Positions 8,000 to 17,450 of a stretch of 35,077 bases of DNA are shown here, piece by piece. The translations under genes and the position numbers were made by a program. Numbering within the stretch: position 1 is the first letter of the stretch; the number at the start of each line of letters is the position of its first letter. This DNA is from Gammaproteobacteria bacterium (lineage in GTDB: Bacteria > Pseudomonadota > Gammaproteobacteria > Chromatiales > Chromatiaceae), in contig JAAELC010000220.1 of assembly GCA_024227135.1 (NCBI GenBank), forward strand, positions 1 through 35,077, written 5' to 3'. The notes below the pieces were generated by a model, which had not been told where the DNA came from, ran no database searches, and worked only from the letters and a program-made list of their open reading frames with translations.

Positions 8000-8677
8000 T
8001 CAGCGTTTCCACGCCACTTTGTCGCGCAGATACACCGGTAACGCCTGCTCAGCGGAAACCGCTTTTCCTGCAGCGAAACCAGCTGCTGCCAGCAGGGCCA
8101 CATCCCATGCGCTGCACAGCAAATCAGATTCAAAGGACTGTACCGAACCGGCCAGGTTTGCGGCCAGGATCTCCCCATAAGTCTGCCAGCCGGTTCCAAC
8201 ACCGACCCAACCTGTTCCCTCGGGAGACTGTAAACCCCCGGGACTGACCAACCGGTCCGCCTGAACAGCTTCCACCAGCCCGGTGGAGGTTACCTGGTAG
8301 CACCCCCAATACAGTTCGTTCATTCTGGCATCGAATGCGGGCAGTAAATGCTTCGCATCAAACTCCCTGGCCCCCCTTTGGGCCAAAGCGGCCAGCGTGG
8401 AGACGGGCACCACTGGAAGATCTGCACCGAACGCCGCCCCCTGGATCACACCCGTCGCAATTCGCACACCGGTAAAAGACCCGGGGCCCTGTCCGAATGC
8501 TAGTGCATCCAGTTCGGTAAGCTTTAAGCTACCAGTTGCGAGAAGCTGTTCCATCATCGGTAAAATCAGCTCACTGTGCCGACGGGGCTCGACCCGGAAC
8601 CGTTCTTCGATTTCACCATCCACGTACAGGGCGGCTGAACAGGCTTCAGTGGCGGTTTCAATAGCAAGAATCTTCAT
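8000..8677 (-). CDS. tsaB: tRNA threonylcarbamoyladenosine biosynthesis protein TsaB
   Basis: TsaB belongs to the ASKHA fold and partners TsaD in making the t6A37 modification of ANN-decoding tRNAs. The start MKILAIETATEACSAAL is the classic first strand and phosphate-loop region. HSELILPMM and FGQGPGSFTGVRI (about residues 61-73) are TsaB signatures. The length of 225 aa is typical (E. coli 231). Its ATG overlaps the stop of the upstream helicase gene in an ATGA arrangement. The helicase-tsaB pairing recurs in gammaproteobacteria, for example yoaA next to tsaB in E. coli. Confidence 0.93.
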   Translation of the reverse strand: MKILAIETATEACSAALYVDGEIEERFRVEPRRHSELILPMMEQLLATGSLKLTELDALAFGQGPGSFTGVRIATGVIQGAAFGADLPVVPVSTLAALAQRGAREFDAKHLLPAFDARMNELYWGCYQVTSTGLVEAVQADRLVSPGGLQSPEGTGWVGVGTGWQTYGEILAANLAGSVQSFESDLLCSAWDVALLAAAGFAAGKAVSAEQALPVYLRDKVAWKR

Positions 8678-10605
8678 GCTGGCATCGTTTCGGAAAAAAA
8701 GTGTTGTACCTGTTCCAGTTCCCGGGTGCGGGCCATTGGCGGCAGGCTATTCAGAAATGTGTGTCCGTAGCCTTTTCTCAGCAGTCTGGGATCACAGATC
8801 ATGAGCACCCCCCGGTCCGTGACATCCCGAATGAGACGACCCGCCCCCTGTTTGAGTGCGATGGCAGCCTGGGGTACCTGATATTCCATGAATGGATTAC
8901 CCCCCCGCTTTCTGAGTGCTTCGATGCGCGCCTGCAGGACCGGATCTCCGGGAGAGGCAAAAGGCAGTTTGTCGATTATGACACAGGAAAGCGCGCTTCC
9001 CCGCACATCCACGCCTTCCCAGAAGCTGGCCGTTCCCAGCAACACCGCATTTCCCAACTCCCGAAAACGCTCCAGGAGTTCCCCCTTGGGGGCTGAGCCC
9101 TGTATCAATAGGGGGAAATCGATCTCCCCCTCGAGAAGCTTAGCCGCTTCGCGCAGCGCCCGATGGCTGGTAAACAGCAGAAAGGCACGCCCCTTACTGG
9201 CCTCCAGCACGGGTACCGCCACCTCGACTACCTCCTTGATGTAAACCGGAGAACGTGGTTCCGGCAAACCTCTCGGCACATACCAGAGTGCCTGTTCCGG
9301 GTAGTCGAACGGACTGTCCCAGAGCGCTGTTTCTGCTTCATCCAGTCCGAGTTGACGTTGAAAATGGCTGAAATTACCCCCGACAGCCAGGGTTGCTGAG
9401 GTGAAAACCCAGCAGGCCTCATGACGTCCCATCTGTTCCCGAAACGGACTGGAAATCTCCAGCGGTGTCCGGTTCAAGCGGAAACTCTGACTGTGAGTTT
9501 CGAACCAGCGTATCTCCCCGTCCTCCGGTCTGTCACAGAAACCACCGATACCTGCACTGAGTAGCTGGCAACGGTCATGACAACTATCCAGCCCCTTACC
9601 GCGACCTTGCAGTTTCCCAAGAAGCCCCTGGAGCTTGTCCAGGCTCCCTCGCAAGTGTTTCATTGCGGCATTCATACTTTCATCCGCAGCGAACTCAGAC
9701 CAGGGAGCACGCTTGTTATCCAGACCGAATAACAACCGCATGTCCCTTACCGCCTTGGCAGTCCGGTCGGCCTGATCGGGTAATTCCGCAAGATCCCCCG
9801 CCTCTCTGGTGTATTCAATCTTGATATCCCGAACCAGTTCCGTCAGCTGGCGGCCACTTACCGTGGCACCAAAGAAATTGCTTGCCACCTCGGGCAGCTG
9901 GTGTGCTTCGTCAACGATGAAACAGTCGGTGGCCGGCAACAATTCACCAAATCCCCCCTCACGCAGTGAAAAATCGGCGCACAGCAGGTGATGATTGATC
10001 ACGACCAGATCCGCTTCCTGAGCACCGCGCCGGGCCTCGGCCAGATGACAGTCCCCATACACAGGGCAATCCTGACCCAGGCAGTTGTCTGTCGTGGAGG
10101 TCACATGGGGCCAGATCTGGGCGTCTTCCGGGACACCGCTCAACTCCGCAATGTCTCCCGTCCTGGTTTTACCCGACCAACGCTGGATCTTCATGAGATG
10201 ATCCACCATTTCCCGGGCTTTGAACCGACCCTCCGACAACGTGTTGTCCATGCGGTGCAGACAGAGGTAATTCGCCCGCCCTTTGAGGAGCGCGATACGG
10301 GTCGGCAACGCCATGGCGTCCCTGACCAGGGGAAGATCTCTATGAAAGAGCTGATCCTGAAGATTTCGGGTACCGGTGGAAATGATCACTTTGCGGCCGG
10401 AAATCAATGCCGGCACCAGATAAGCAAAGGTTTTACCGGTACCGGTTCCCGCTTCCGTAATCAACACCCCACCCTGCTCCAGGGTACGGGCTACCTGTGC
10501 GGCCATCTCCTCCTGTTGGGACCGATAGGCAAATCCTTCCAGATTGCTGGCCAACAGGCCCTGGGGCCCTAAAATATCGGCAACGTCCTTCATTCCCGAA
10601 CTCAC
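8674..10605 (-). CDS. yoaA: YoaA/DinG-family Fe-S DNA helicase
   Basis: This is a superfamily 2 XPD-like 5'-3' helicase. Walker A is TEAGTGTGKT (residues 50-59). The four iron-sulfur cysteines appear as C115, C175, C180 and C186, and the Walker B/DEAH box is at 232-235. C-terminal motifs include FTSATL, LLGTASFWEGVDV and QGAGRLIR. The length of 643 aa and adjacency to tsaB favour YoaA over DinG; in E. coli YoaA works with HolC (chi) in replication repair. The start is GTG at 10605, overlapping the previous gene's stop as GTGA; an ATG four codons on (10593) is an alternative. Confidence 0.9.
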   Translation of the reverse strand: MSSGMKDVADILGPQGLLASNLEGFAYRSQQEEMAAQVARTLEQGGVLITEAGTGTGKTFAYLVPALISGRKVIISTGTRNLQDQLFHRDLPLVRDAMALPTRIALLKGRANYLCLHRMDNTLSEGRFKAREMVDHLMKIQRWSGKTRTGDIAELSGVPEDAQIWPHVTSTTDNCLGQDCPVYGDCHLAEARRGAQEADLVVINHHLLCADFSLREGGFGELLPATDCFIVDEAHQLPEVASNFFGATVSGRQLTELVRDIKIEYTREAGDLAELPDQADRTAKAVRDMRLLFGLDNKRAPWSEFAADESMNAAMKHLRGSLDKLQGLLGKLQGRGKGLDSCHDRCQLLSAGIGGFCDRPEDGEIRWFETHSQSFRLNRTPLEISSPFREQMGRHEACWVFTSATLAVGGNFSHFQRQLGLDEAETALWDSPFDYPEQALWYVPRGLPEPRSPVYIKEVVEVAVPVLEASKGRAFLLFTSHRALREAAKLLEGEIDFPLLIQGSAPKGELLERFRELGNAVLLGTASFWEGVDVRGSALSCVIIDKLPFASPGDPVLQARIEALRKRGGNPFMEYQVPQAAIALKQGAGRLIRDVTDRGVLMICDPRLLRKGYGHTFLNSLPPMARTRELEQVQHFFSETMPA

Positions 10606-11099
10606 CCGGACTGATTGTCCCAGACCTCCGGTTCGAGACCCTCTTCCCGCGTCCAGGCCAGACGCCCGATCACCTTGAATCTGGCTACCGACAGTGCCCC
10701 TCTTTTAGCGCGACTGCTGCTGGATTTCCCCATGAATTCCAACAGATCCTCACGTTCCGCTTCATAGATCTCGTAGGGTTCGTAGTCTTCGTCCATGAGT
10801 ACCAGGACTACTGAGTCCCATTCCTGCTCCACTTTGATCTGACCGATCCGCTGACCGGATTTGCTCTCATCAAAAATGGTACGGCTCTTGATCTGAATTT
10901 TTTTGTGATCCCGGAGGGGATCGGTCGCGTCGATCCCACCAACCGGTTGCACCACCTGAACAAGGTTGAGCAACCTGATCGCATCGTGGAGCGCGATTTC
11001 ATTACTGATACCCGGTAACGGCTTACCCATGGTACGCCGATACTCCGCAGCCAACAGGCGCGCCTGGCCGATCAGTTTGTCTGCGGCATAAACACTCAC
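10602..11099 (-). CDS. Conserved-looking cytosolic protein, possible PD-(D/E)XK fold (165 aa)
   Basis: No signal peptide or membrane helix is visible. The middle region has an acidic-hydrophobic stretch EIALHDAIRLLNL (about 34-46), a GGID segment, and then KIQIKSR (about 67-73). This order loosely recalls restriction-endonuclease-like folds such as DUF6998-type proteins. The C-terminus is basic (SSSRAKRGALSVARFKVIGRL). The assignment is tentative. The start is GTG at 11099, with AGAGGA about 10 bases upstream. Its stop overlaps the helicase start, so the two are translationally coupled; a DNA-related role is inferred from that. Confidence 0.6.
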   Translation of the reverse strand: MSVYAADKLIGQARLLAAEYRRTMGKPLPGISNEIALHDAIRLLNLVQVVQPVGGIDATDPLRDHKKIQIKSRTIFDESKSGQRIGQIKVEQEWDSVVLVLMDEDYEPYEIYEAEREDLLEFMGKSSSSRAKRGALSVARFKVIGRLAWTREEGLEPEVWDNQSG

Positions 11100-11184
11100 G
11101 CCATGGGGTTCCTCTGGGAGTCTAAAGAATCGAAATTGTAGCGCAAACCGCCTTCGGACGCGCGTTTCCCGGCATTGCTGTCAA

Positions 11185-11688
11185 TCAACGATAGTTTCGG
11201 GCCTTACGTTCAGCCGCTTCTGCCGCTGATGTATTACCGGCACCCCGCTGTGCTTTGGCTGTCAGTGCCCAGTTTTTACTCACCAGGGAAGCGTCTCCTG
11301 CTGCCAGACTATTGGACTTGGACGCAAGCTGTATCGCCAGGGGGAACTGCTTCTGCTTCAGGCGTAAATCAGCCAGTCGACTCCATAGAAAAGCATTACG
11401 GGGTTCGATTCTGAGCGCCCGTTCCACGGAACTGACCGCTGCGGCCAAATCGTTCTGCTTCTCCTGGCGGGCGGCAACATCCATCAAAGCAATCACGGGG
11501 GTACTGTATTCAGGCTGTGACCGGACCAGACCACGGGGTTCGTAAACATTCGACTCATTCCGAACCCGTCCCCCCGTGCCATCCGGGTGGCTCCCGGGCT
11601 CAGACCCGGGTGGACGCTGCACCGGCGTGCTGCACCCTCCCACCAGGAGTATGATCGACCAGAGTACCAGATATCGGATTGTATTCAT
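11185..11688 (-). CDS. TPR-containing lipoprotein (167 aa)
   Basis: The start MNTIRYLVLWSIILLVGGC is a lipoprotein signal peptide with lipobox VGGC and acylated Cys19. A Pro/Gly/Ser-rich linker follows. Then come about three helical repeats, including a recognisable TPR unit (SVERALRIEPRNAFLWSRLA). An upstream in-frame extension is rejected because it lacks a signal peptide. The ATG overlaps the stop of the PBP1b gene (ATGA). This suggests an envelope partner of the peptidoglycan synthase, perhaps analogous to lipoprotein activators such as LpoB, though there is no sequence evidence of homology to LpoB. Confidence 0.8.
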   Translation of the reverse strand: MNTIRYLVLWSIILLVGGCSTPVQRPPGSEPGSHPDGTGGRVRNESNVYEPRGLVRSQPEYSTPVIALMDVAARQEKQNDLAAAVSSVERALRIEPRNAFLWSRLADLRLKQKQFPLAIQLASKSNSLAAGDASLVSKNWALTAKAQRGAGNTSAAEAAERKARNYR

Positions 11689-14066
11689 TCGAAAAAGCTC
11701 CGGAACAGGTTGCGTAGTGATCCCTCCTTGCTGGACGTGCAGGAGGATTGCAGACTGGGCGCTGAGCCCTTGATGAAGGGGTACTCCCGCGCTTCCTTGC
11801 ACTGGGGGTCAGCCCTCAGTCCGGACGTGGGATCGATCCAGACGGTTTCCACCGAGTCGGGCCTGGGCAGCCCCAGGGGTGCCGGGTCCAGACGCCGCAT
11901 CATATCTCCCCAGACCTGTAACGCTCCCTGGGCCCCGGTCAGACCGGCAGGCTTGTTGTCATCACGGCCAACCCAGACCACCGCCACTTTATTGCCGCTG
12001 AAACCGGCAAACCAGCTGTCTCTCATGTCATTGGTAGTACCCGTCTTACCCGCGATACTGAGTTCCCTGCCCAGGAACGAAGACAATCCCCTGCCAGTCC
12101 CGCTGCGTACCACCTCCTGGAGGTTCCGGCCCAGCAGGTACACCGGGCCGGCAGGTACCGCCTGGGTAACCGTGAGCGGGTAACGCTGCAGCCTGGTTCC
12201 ATCGGCGGCCTGCACTTCCCGAATCGATCGCAACGGTGACAGAAAGCCACCAGCAGCGAAAGCCTGATAAAACTGGGTTACTTCCAATGGACTGAGGGAA
12301 ACCGCCCCCAGCAGAAGTGCAGGAATCGCCTTGACCGGCCGCGATACACCGAGACTTTCGAGCAACCCCATCACCTGCGCCAATCCCAGGTCCATCCCAA
12401 GATTCACCGTGGCCAGGTTATAGGATTTGGACAGCGCTTGATGCAGCGGTACCTTGCCATGGGCTTTCAAGTCAAAGTTTTTCGGTTTCCATACACTGCC
12501 ATCCCTGCCACCAATTTTGATGGGCTTGTCATCGATGCGGGTCACCAGGGTATAGCGATTGGGGTGCATCAACGCAGCCAGATAGACGACGGGTTTCACC
12601 AGAGAGCCGATGGGACGATGGGCATCCAGTGCCCTGTTGAATCCTGCGTATCCCGCTTTGCGCCCCCCCACCACCGCAAGAATCTCCCCGGTTTCAGACC
12701 CCGCAATGATCGCTGCCCCCTCCAGCTTGCCAATCGGCAGCCGGTGCTTCTTTTCAAGTGTTTTCAGCCGCCTGACGAAAGCGCTCTCTGCCTGCTGCTG
12801 GCTCCAGGGATCCAGGGTGGTGAAGACCCGCAGACCTTCGGAGGTCAGATCCTCCGGCCTGTAGTCCCGTTGCAACTGGCGCCGCACCAGATCAATGAAT
12901 GCGGGATGACCGCCACCGCTCTTCGACACCCGCTGGGTAATCCCCAGAGGCGTCCGACTGGCCAGGTCTTTCTGGGTCTCATTGATCACTTCCTGACGAT
13001 ACAGGATATCGAGTACCTTATTACGCCGTTCCAGGGCACGCTGGGGATTCCGCCTCGGATTGTACAGAGAAGGCCCCCGGATCATCCCGACTAACAGGGC
13101 CAGTTTCGGCAGATCCAACTCCTGGAGAGGGCGATTGAAATAGAAATGGCTCGCCAGCCCGAAGCCATGTATCGCCCGGTTTCCATCCTGCCCCAGATAA
13201 ATTTCGTTGACGTACGCGGTCAGTATCTCGTCTTTGGTATACCGGCGTTCAATGATCAGCGCCATCAAGGCTTCTGTAGCCTTTCGCCAGAAACTCCGTT
13301 CCCGGGTCAAATAGAGGTTCTTGGCCAGTTGCTGGGTAAGGGTACTACCCCCCTGTACGATACTGCCGGCTCTGATATTGGCCCAGGTGGCTCGTAGAAT
13401 GGCCTTCAGATCCACACCGTAATGAGCGTAGAAGGTTCGATCTTCAATGGTCATGAGGATGGCCAACAGCGGTTCCGGCAGTTCACTGCGGGGAATAGGA
13501 ACCCGGTCCTCATTATGAGACGGGTAGATACTGCCGATCTTGGGGGTTTCCAGGCGTACCAGCGGCAGGCTCTTACCCCGCTCATCCTCCATGGATTGCA
13601 GCCGACCCCGCTGAAAATGCAGATTCAGGTAACGGCCGGGCTCCCGGCCATCCCAGAAGTCGAAAGGCCTGGTTCGCACGATGATGTGGTTGCGATCACG
13701 GGACCAGGCAGCCGGCAGCTTTGGGTGATGTACCTTGCGATAACCCAGTCGCTTGAATTCATACTCGAGCCGGTCGGGAGACACATCAGCTCCCCCATAG
13801 AGCTCCAGCGACCTGCCGTAAACCTGAGCGGGTACGGCATGCCGTTTTCCTTCAAAACCCGCCTTGACCTTGTGATCCAGGAATAACAGGTATAGGACAC
13901 CGATCGCCCCGAACAGCAGGATCAGTGCAATCAACCGCGAAGCCCAGCGGCTGCCTCCCCTGCCCTGCGGGCCTCGAGCAGTGGAACGTTTCTTTTTTTT
14001 CGGGGCCTTCTTACTGCCGCCGGTTTTCCTGGCAGGTGCTCGGTTTTTTTTCGGGGTTCTCGTCAT
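11685..14066 (-). CDS. mrcB: Bifunctional peptidoglycan synthase, penicillin-binding protein 1B
   Basis: This class A PBP polymerises lipid II and cross-links peptides in the periplasm. From the ATG at 14066, a highly basic cytoplasmic tail (about 1-42) precedes one TM helix (about 45-63) and a UB2H-like region. The glycosyltransferase domain carries catalytic Glu208 in IEDRTFYAHYG. The transpeptidase domain shows SLVK (Ser488), SYN (548-550) and KTGTT (674-678). The 793-aa length fits PBP1b. An in-frame TTG five codons upstream is possible but has no better ribosome binding site. A TPR lipoprotein gene follows in an ATGA overlap. Confidence 0.92.
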   Translation of the reverse strand: MTRTPKKNRAPARKTGGSKKAPKKKKRSTARGPQGRGGSRWASRLIALILLFGAIGVLYLLFLDHKVKAGFEGKRHAVPAQVYGRSLELYGGADVSPDRLEYEFKRLGYRKVHHPKLPAAWSRDRNHIIVRTRPFDFWDGREPGRYLNLHFQRGRLQSMEDERGKSLPLVRLETPKIGSIYPSHNEDRVPIPRSELPEPLLAILMTIEDRTFYAHYGVDLKAILRATWANIRAGSIVQGGSTLTQQLAKNLYLTRERSFWRKATEALMALIIERRYTKDEILTAYVNEIYLGQDGNRAIHGFGLASHFYFNRPLQELDLPKLALLVGMIRGPSLYNPRRNPQRALERRNKVLDILYRQEVINETQKDLASRTPLGITQRVSKSGGGHPAFIDLVRRQLQRDYRPEDLTSEGLRVFTTLDPWSQQQAESAFVRRLKTLEKKHRLPIGKLEGAAIIAGSETGEILAVVGGRKAGYAGFNRALDAHRPIGSLVKPVVYLAALMHPNRYTLVTRIDDKPIKIGGRDGSVWKPKNFDLKAHGKVPLHQALSKSYNLATVNLGMDLGLAQVMGLLESLGVSRPVKAIPALLLGAVSLSPLEVTQFYQAFAAGGFLSPLRSIREVQAADGTRLQRYPLTVTQAVPAGPVYLLGRNLQEVVRSGTGRGLSSFLGRELSIAGKTGTTNDMRDSWFAGFSGNKVAVVWVGRDDNKPAGLTGAQGALQVWGDMMRRLDPAPLGLPRPDSVETVWIDPTSGLRADPQCKEAREYPFIKGSAPSLQSSCTSSKEGSLRNLFRSFFE

Positions 14067-14134
14067 GGTAAGGGAGAACAAGCTGTCACTTTATTACAGA
14101 CAAGCTCCCTACCTTATCACATCTGTCAGGTGTA

Positions 14135-14731
14135 TCAGTCCATGCCGCTGATGTAGCGCGCCAGTGCCTCGATTTCCAGCTCCGTCAACTTTGAGGCGAT
14201 CGAGTACATGATCGTATTGTCATTGGTGCGGACTCGCTTATTGAAATCCTGCAATTGATCCATGAGGTATCGCTTGTGCTGGCCTGCCAGGCGCGGTAAC
14301 GCTTTGGTGCCATGCCCCTGGGGACCATGACAGGACTTGCAGGCTGCGACACCGGAGTACTGGTTACCCCGGTGGTAGAGGAAATAGCCTACCGCCGCAA
14401 ATTCCTTGTCACGCACCCTGTGGGAACGTGGAGGCTGAACGGAGAAATACGCTCCCAGAGCCTGCATCTCTTCTTCTGTCAGATCCGCTGCGATTTCGTT
14501 CATGGTCATACCCTGACGCTTGCCGCTTTTGAAGTCCGCCAGTTGCTTGCTGATATATTCCCTGTGCTGGGCGGCCAGACGGGGATAGATCACGCTGGAA
14601 CCTTCTCCCTGGGTACCGTGACAGAGTCCGCAACGCTGTTCGACAATCTCTCGGGCACGCTCCATATCCGCGCTGAAAACCGGTATCGACACGAGCGCAA
14701 GCAGCACCAGGATGAGTAAATTTTGTGCCAT
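14135..14731 (-). CDS. Dihaem cytochrome c4-type protein
   Basis: A cleavable signal peptide (cut about after Ser20, VFSADM) precedes two class I cytochrome domains. The haem-binding motifs are CGLCH (34-38) and CKSCH (131-135). Candidate sixth-ligand methionines lie in GMTMNEIA and NTIMYSIA. The 198-aa tandem arrangement is typical of cytochrome c4, a periplasmic, often membrane-associated carrier that delivers electrons to terminal oxidases or denitrification enzymes. AAAGGTGAC just before the ATG is a good ribosome binding site. It is divergent from the 2-oxoacid oxidoreductase operon. Confidence 0.9.
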   Translation of the reverse strand: MAQNLLILVLLALVSIPVFSADMERAREIVEQRCGLCHGTQGEGSSVIYPRLAAQHREYISKQLADFKSGKRQGMTMNEIAADLTEEEMQALGAYFSVQPPRSHRVRDKEFAAVGYFLYHRGNQYSGVAACKSCHGPQGHGTKALPRLAGQHKRYLMDQLQDFNKRVRTNDNTIMYSIASKLTELEIEALARYISGMD

Positions 14732-14878
14732 ATGTCACCTTTTCAATGTATTGCTCAGAACAGATATAACCAGACAATTCATGATAATGACTTCACAACG
14801 ACGACCTAAAGCCTTACTGTTCTGGCTGGGCCGGTTTCCAGGCATTTGCAATTAGACCCCGTAGTTTGCTCCGCATCA

Positions 14879-16612
14879 ATGACAAATCACAATACAGTAT
14901 TGACCTGCAGTACCCTGTCCGTTGCCATCACAGGTTCAGGAGGCAGCGGTGTCGTAACCACCGGGCAAATGCTGCTCAAAGCCATCGCGAATGCAGGCTA
15001 TTACGGACTGATGGCACGTTCAGCCGGCCCGCAGATCAGGGGTGGAGAGTCGGCAGTCATGCTGCGCCTGGGCAGCGAACCTGTCGACTGCCTGGATGAT
15101 CGTTTCGATGTTCTGATGGCGCTGGACTGGCTCAACGTCAGCCGGTTTGCCGAAGAGATCCCCCTGACTGCCAGCAGTCTGATTATCTGTGATCCCGATG
15201 CCGGTGAAATGCCGGAAGCGATTGCCTGCCACGGCGCCCGTTCCCTGGAACTACCCCTGAAAAAATTATCCGGCGCGATTGACGGCGGTCGAATCAATAT
15301 GATTGCCCTGGGTGTTCTGGCCGAGCTGCTGGGCCTCCCCGAGACATCCATTCTGACTGTCGTGGAAACCGCACTCGCCCCCAAAGGCCGGGAGATAGTC
15401 GATGCCTCCAGGCTGTGTATCTCCCGTGGTTACTCCACAGAGAAAAACGCCGGACTGGAACAGACACTTACCCCTGTGGCATCCCCGGCAAAACGCTGGA
15501 ATATCAGCGGCAACGAAGCCAGTGGTCTGGGTGCCATCAGGGGTGGGGTGAGATTTGTCGCGGCCTATCCCATCACACCGGCCAGCGAAATTCTGGAATG
15601 GCTCGCACCCAGCCTCGAAAAGGTGGGTGGTTCCCTGCTTCAGGCCGAAGATGAGCTGGCCTCTATCAACATGATCATTGGAGGTTCCTTCGGTGGAGTT
15701 CCTTCCCTGACCGCCACTTCCGGCCCGGGACTCAGCCTGATGATGGAGGGACTGGGGCTGGCGGTCACCAGCGAAACCCCGGTGGTTGTCACCAACGTCA
15801 TGCGTGGTGGCCCCTCGACGGGCATCCCCACCAAATCCGAGCAATCTGATCTCAATATTGCACTTTACGGTTTTCATGGAGATGCACCACACCTGGTTCT
15901 GGGGGCGCTCAATATCCGGGACTGTACCTTCGTCACCGACTGGGGAGTACGGCTGGCCGAACAGTTCCAGACCGTGGCCATTATCCTGTCAGACCAGTCC
16001 CAGGGCCAGGCCAGAAGCGTTATCGACCCACCCCCCATGGCCCCCGCCTGCAAAGGCCGCAGAACGGCCCGGCCCGATACGCAGGAGTATCGTCGGTATG
16101 CACTGACCGAAGACGGCATATCACCCATGGCCATTCCTGGAACATCGGGAGGGGCCTACACCGCCGACGGGCTCGAACACAACGAAAAGGGAACGCCCTC
16201 AAGTATGTCTCTGGACCATCAGCAGCAGCTGGACAAAAGACTGGGTAAGCTGACTGGTCTGGATCCGACGGAGAACTGGGCCGAATCCCGGGGTTCTGGA
16301 AAAATCGCCATCATCACCTGGGGGTCCTCTTCCGGTGCGGCATTTGAGGCGGGCCGCCGACTGGAGGCTGGGGGTCAATCCGCCAGGGTCATCGCCGTCC
16401 GATTGCTGTGCCCGCTTCCAGGTACTTTGATGACAGCATCCCTGGAAGGTGTGGATCGAATACTGGTAGTCGAGCAGAATCATGGCGGGCAGTTTTTTCA
16501 TTATCTTCGCGCTTTGAATCTACTGCCGGACAACGCTGAAATGCTCGCCAGGCCGGGGCCTTTGCCGATTCGTCCCGGGGAAATCATGGCCCGGGTCTCT
16601 GAGTGGAGTTGA
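14879..16612 (+). CDS. korA: 2-oxoacid:acceptor oxidoreductase, fused gamma-alpha subunit
   Basis: The N-terminal gamma domain (about 1-190) begins ITGSGGSGVVTTGQML and includes RGGESAVM. The alpha domain follows, with GNEASGLGAIRGG, YPITPASEILEW and the SGPGLSLMMEGLGLA/PTKSEQSDL signatures. The gamma-alpha fusion of about 577 aa is the two-subunit form known for KorA-type enzymes, which interconvert 2-oxoglutarate and succinyl-CoA (sometimes pyruvate) with ferredoxin. Substrate choice cannot be fixed from sequence alone. An in-frame TTG at 14846 would add 11 residues; the ATG is preferred, although neither has a clear ribosome binding site. The beta subunit starts 1 base after the stop codon. 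Confidence 0.87.
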   Translation: MTNHNTVLTCSTLSVAITGSGGSGVVTTGQMLLKAIANAGYYGLMARSAGPQIRGGESAVMLRLGSEPVDCLDDRFDVLMALDWLNVSRFAEEIPLTASSLIICDPDAGEMPEAIACHGARSLELPLKKLSGAIDGGRINMIALGVLAELLGLPETSILTVVETALAPKGREIVDASRLCISRGYSTEKNAGLEQTLTPVASPAKRWNISGNEASGLGAIRGGVRFVAAYPITPASEILEWLAPSLEKVGGSLLQAEDELASINMIIGGSFGGVPSLTATSGPGLSLMMEGLGLAVTSETPVVVTNVMRGGPSTGIPTKSEQSDLNIALYGFHGDAPHLVLGALNIRDCTFVTDWGVRLAEQFQTVAIILSDQSQGQARSVIDPPPMAPACKGRRTARPDTQEYRRYALTEDGISPMAIPGTSGGAYTADGLEHNEKGTPSSMSLDHQQQLDKRLGKLTGLDPTENWAESRGSGKIAIITWGSSSGAAFEAGRRLEAGGQSARVIAVRLLCPLPGTLMTASLEGVDRILVVEQNHGGQFFHYLRALNLLPDNAEMLARPGPLPIRPGEIMARVSEWS

Positions 16613-16613
16613 C

Positions 16614-17450
16614 ATGCACGGAAATACACCGATTACGGGGCTGAAGCCCAAAGACTACAAAACCGGTATCAAACCAGTCTGGTGCCCCGGTTGTGGAGAT
16701 TTTTCAGTATTGAGTGCGGTAACCAAGGCACTGGCTCACCTCGCTTTGCCGCATCAGAACGTGGCCATGATCTCTGGTATCGGCTGTTCCTCCCGTCTAC
16801 CCGCTTATACGTCGGTTTACGGTTTTCATGGTGTGCATGGCCGGGCTCTGGCCCTGGCTTCCGGGCTCAAAGCGGCCAGACCCGACTTAACCGTCCTGGT
16901 AGCAGGAGGAGATGGAGACGGCTTTTCCATTGGTGGCAACCACTTTCTGCATGCCTGCCGCCGTAATATGGACATGACTTACATCGTAATGGATAACGAG
17001 GTGTACGGAATGACCAAAGGGCAGGCTTCACCAACCACCGCACCGGACTGGACACAAAGCAAACTCACACCCCATGGGCCGGGTGTACCCCAATTCATAC
17101 CGGCCGCCATTGCGCTGGTATCGGGGGCGACTTTCATTGCCCGGGGGTTCACCGGTAATCCCAATGGACTGACAAAACTGCTGGTGGAAGCGATCGAGCA
17201 CCCCGGGTTTTCATTCGTGCAGGCACTGAGTCCCTGCCCGACTTACCGCCCCGAGCATAAAGCGTGGAAGAAACAGGTCCGACCTGTGGAGGAGGAAGCT
17301 ACCTCGGATCCGATCATTGCCGCCCAACGGATACAGACCGACGATGGTATGTCCACCGGTGTGCTCTACCAGACGACGGTACCCGTCTGGCAACCTGAAC
17401 AGGGCATTTCGGCCGACACTGGACAATTGGAGGAAGTGTTCTTCGTATGA
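16614..17450 (+). CDS. korB: 2-oxoacid:acceptor oxidoreductase, beta subunit
   Basis: This subunit binds thiamine diphosphate and one [4Fe-4S] cluster. The cluster ligands are CPGC (C24, C27), C58 and C208. The thiamine diphosphate motif is GDGDGFSIGGN (99-109). VYGMTKGQASPTT is the typical substrate and Mg-binding segment. At 278 aa it matches KorB/PorB beta subunits, and it pairs with the fused gamma-alpha subunit directly upstream. Its stop overlaps the start of the ferritin-like gene (ATGA), so all three are probably translated together. Confidence 0.9.
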   Translation: MHGNTPITGLKPKDYKTGIKPVWCPGCGDFSVLSAVTKALAHLALPHQNVAMISGIGCSSRLPAYTSVYGFHGVHGRALALASGLKAARPDLTVLVAGGDGDGFSIGGNHFLHACRRNMDMTYIVMDNEVYGMTKGQASPTTAPDWTQSKLTPHGPGVPQFIPAAIALVSGATFIARGFTGNPNGLTKLLVEAIEHPGFSFVQALSPCPTYRPEHKAWKKQVRPVEEEATSDPIIAAQRIQTDDGMSTGVLYQTTVPVWQPEQGISADTGQLEEVFFV

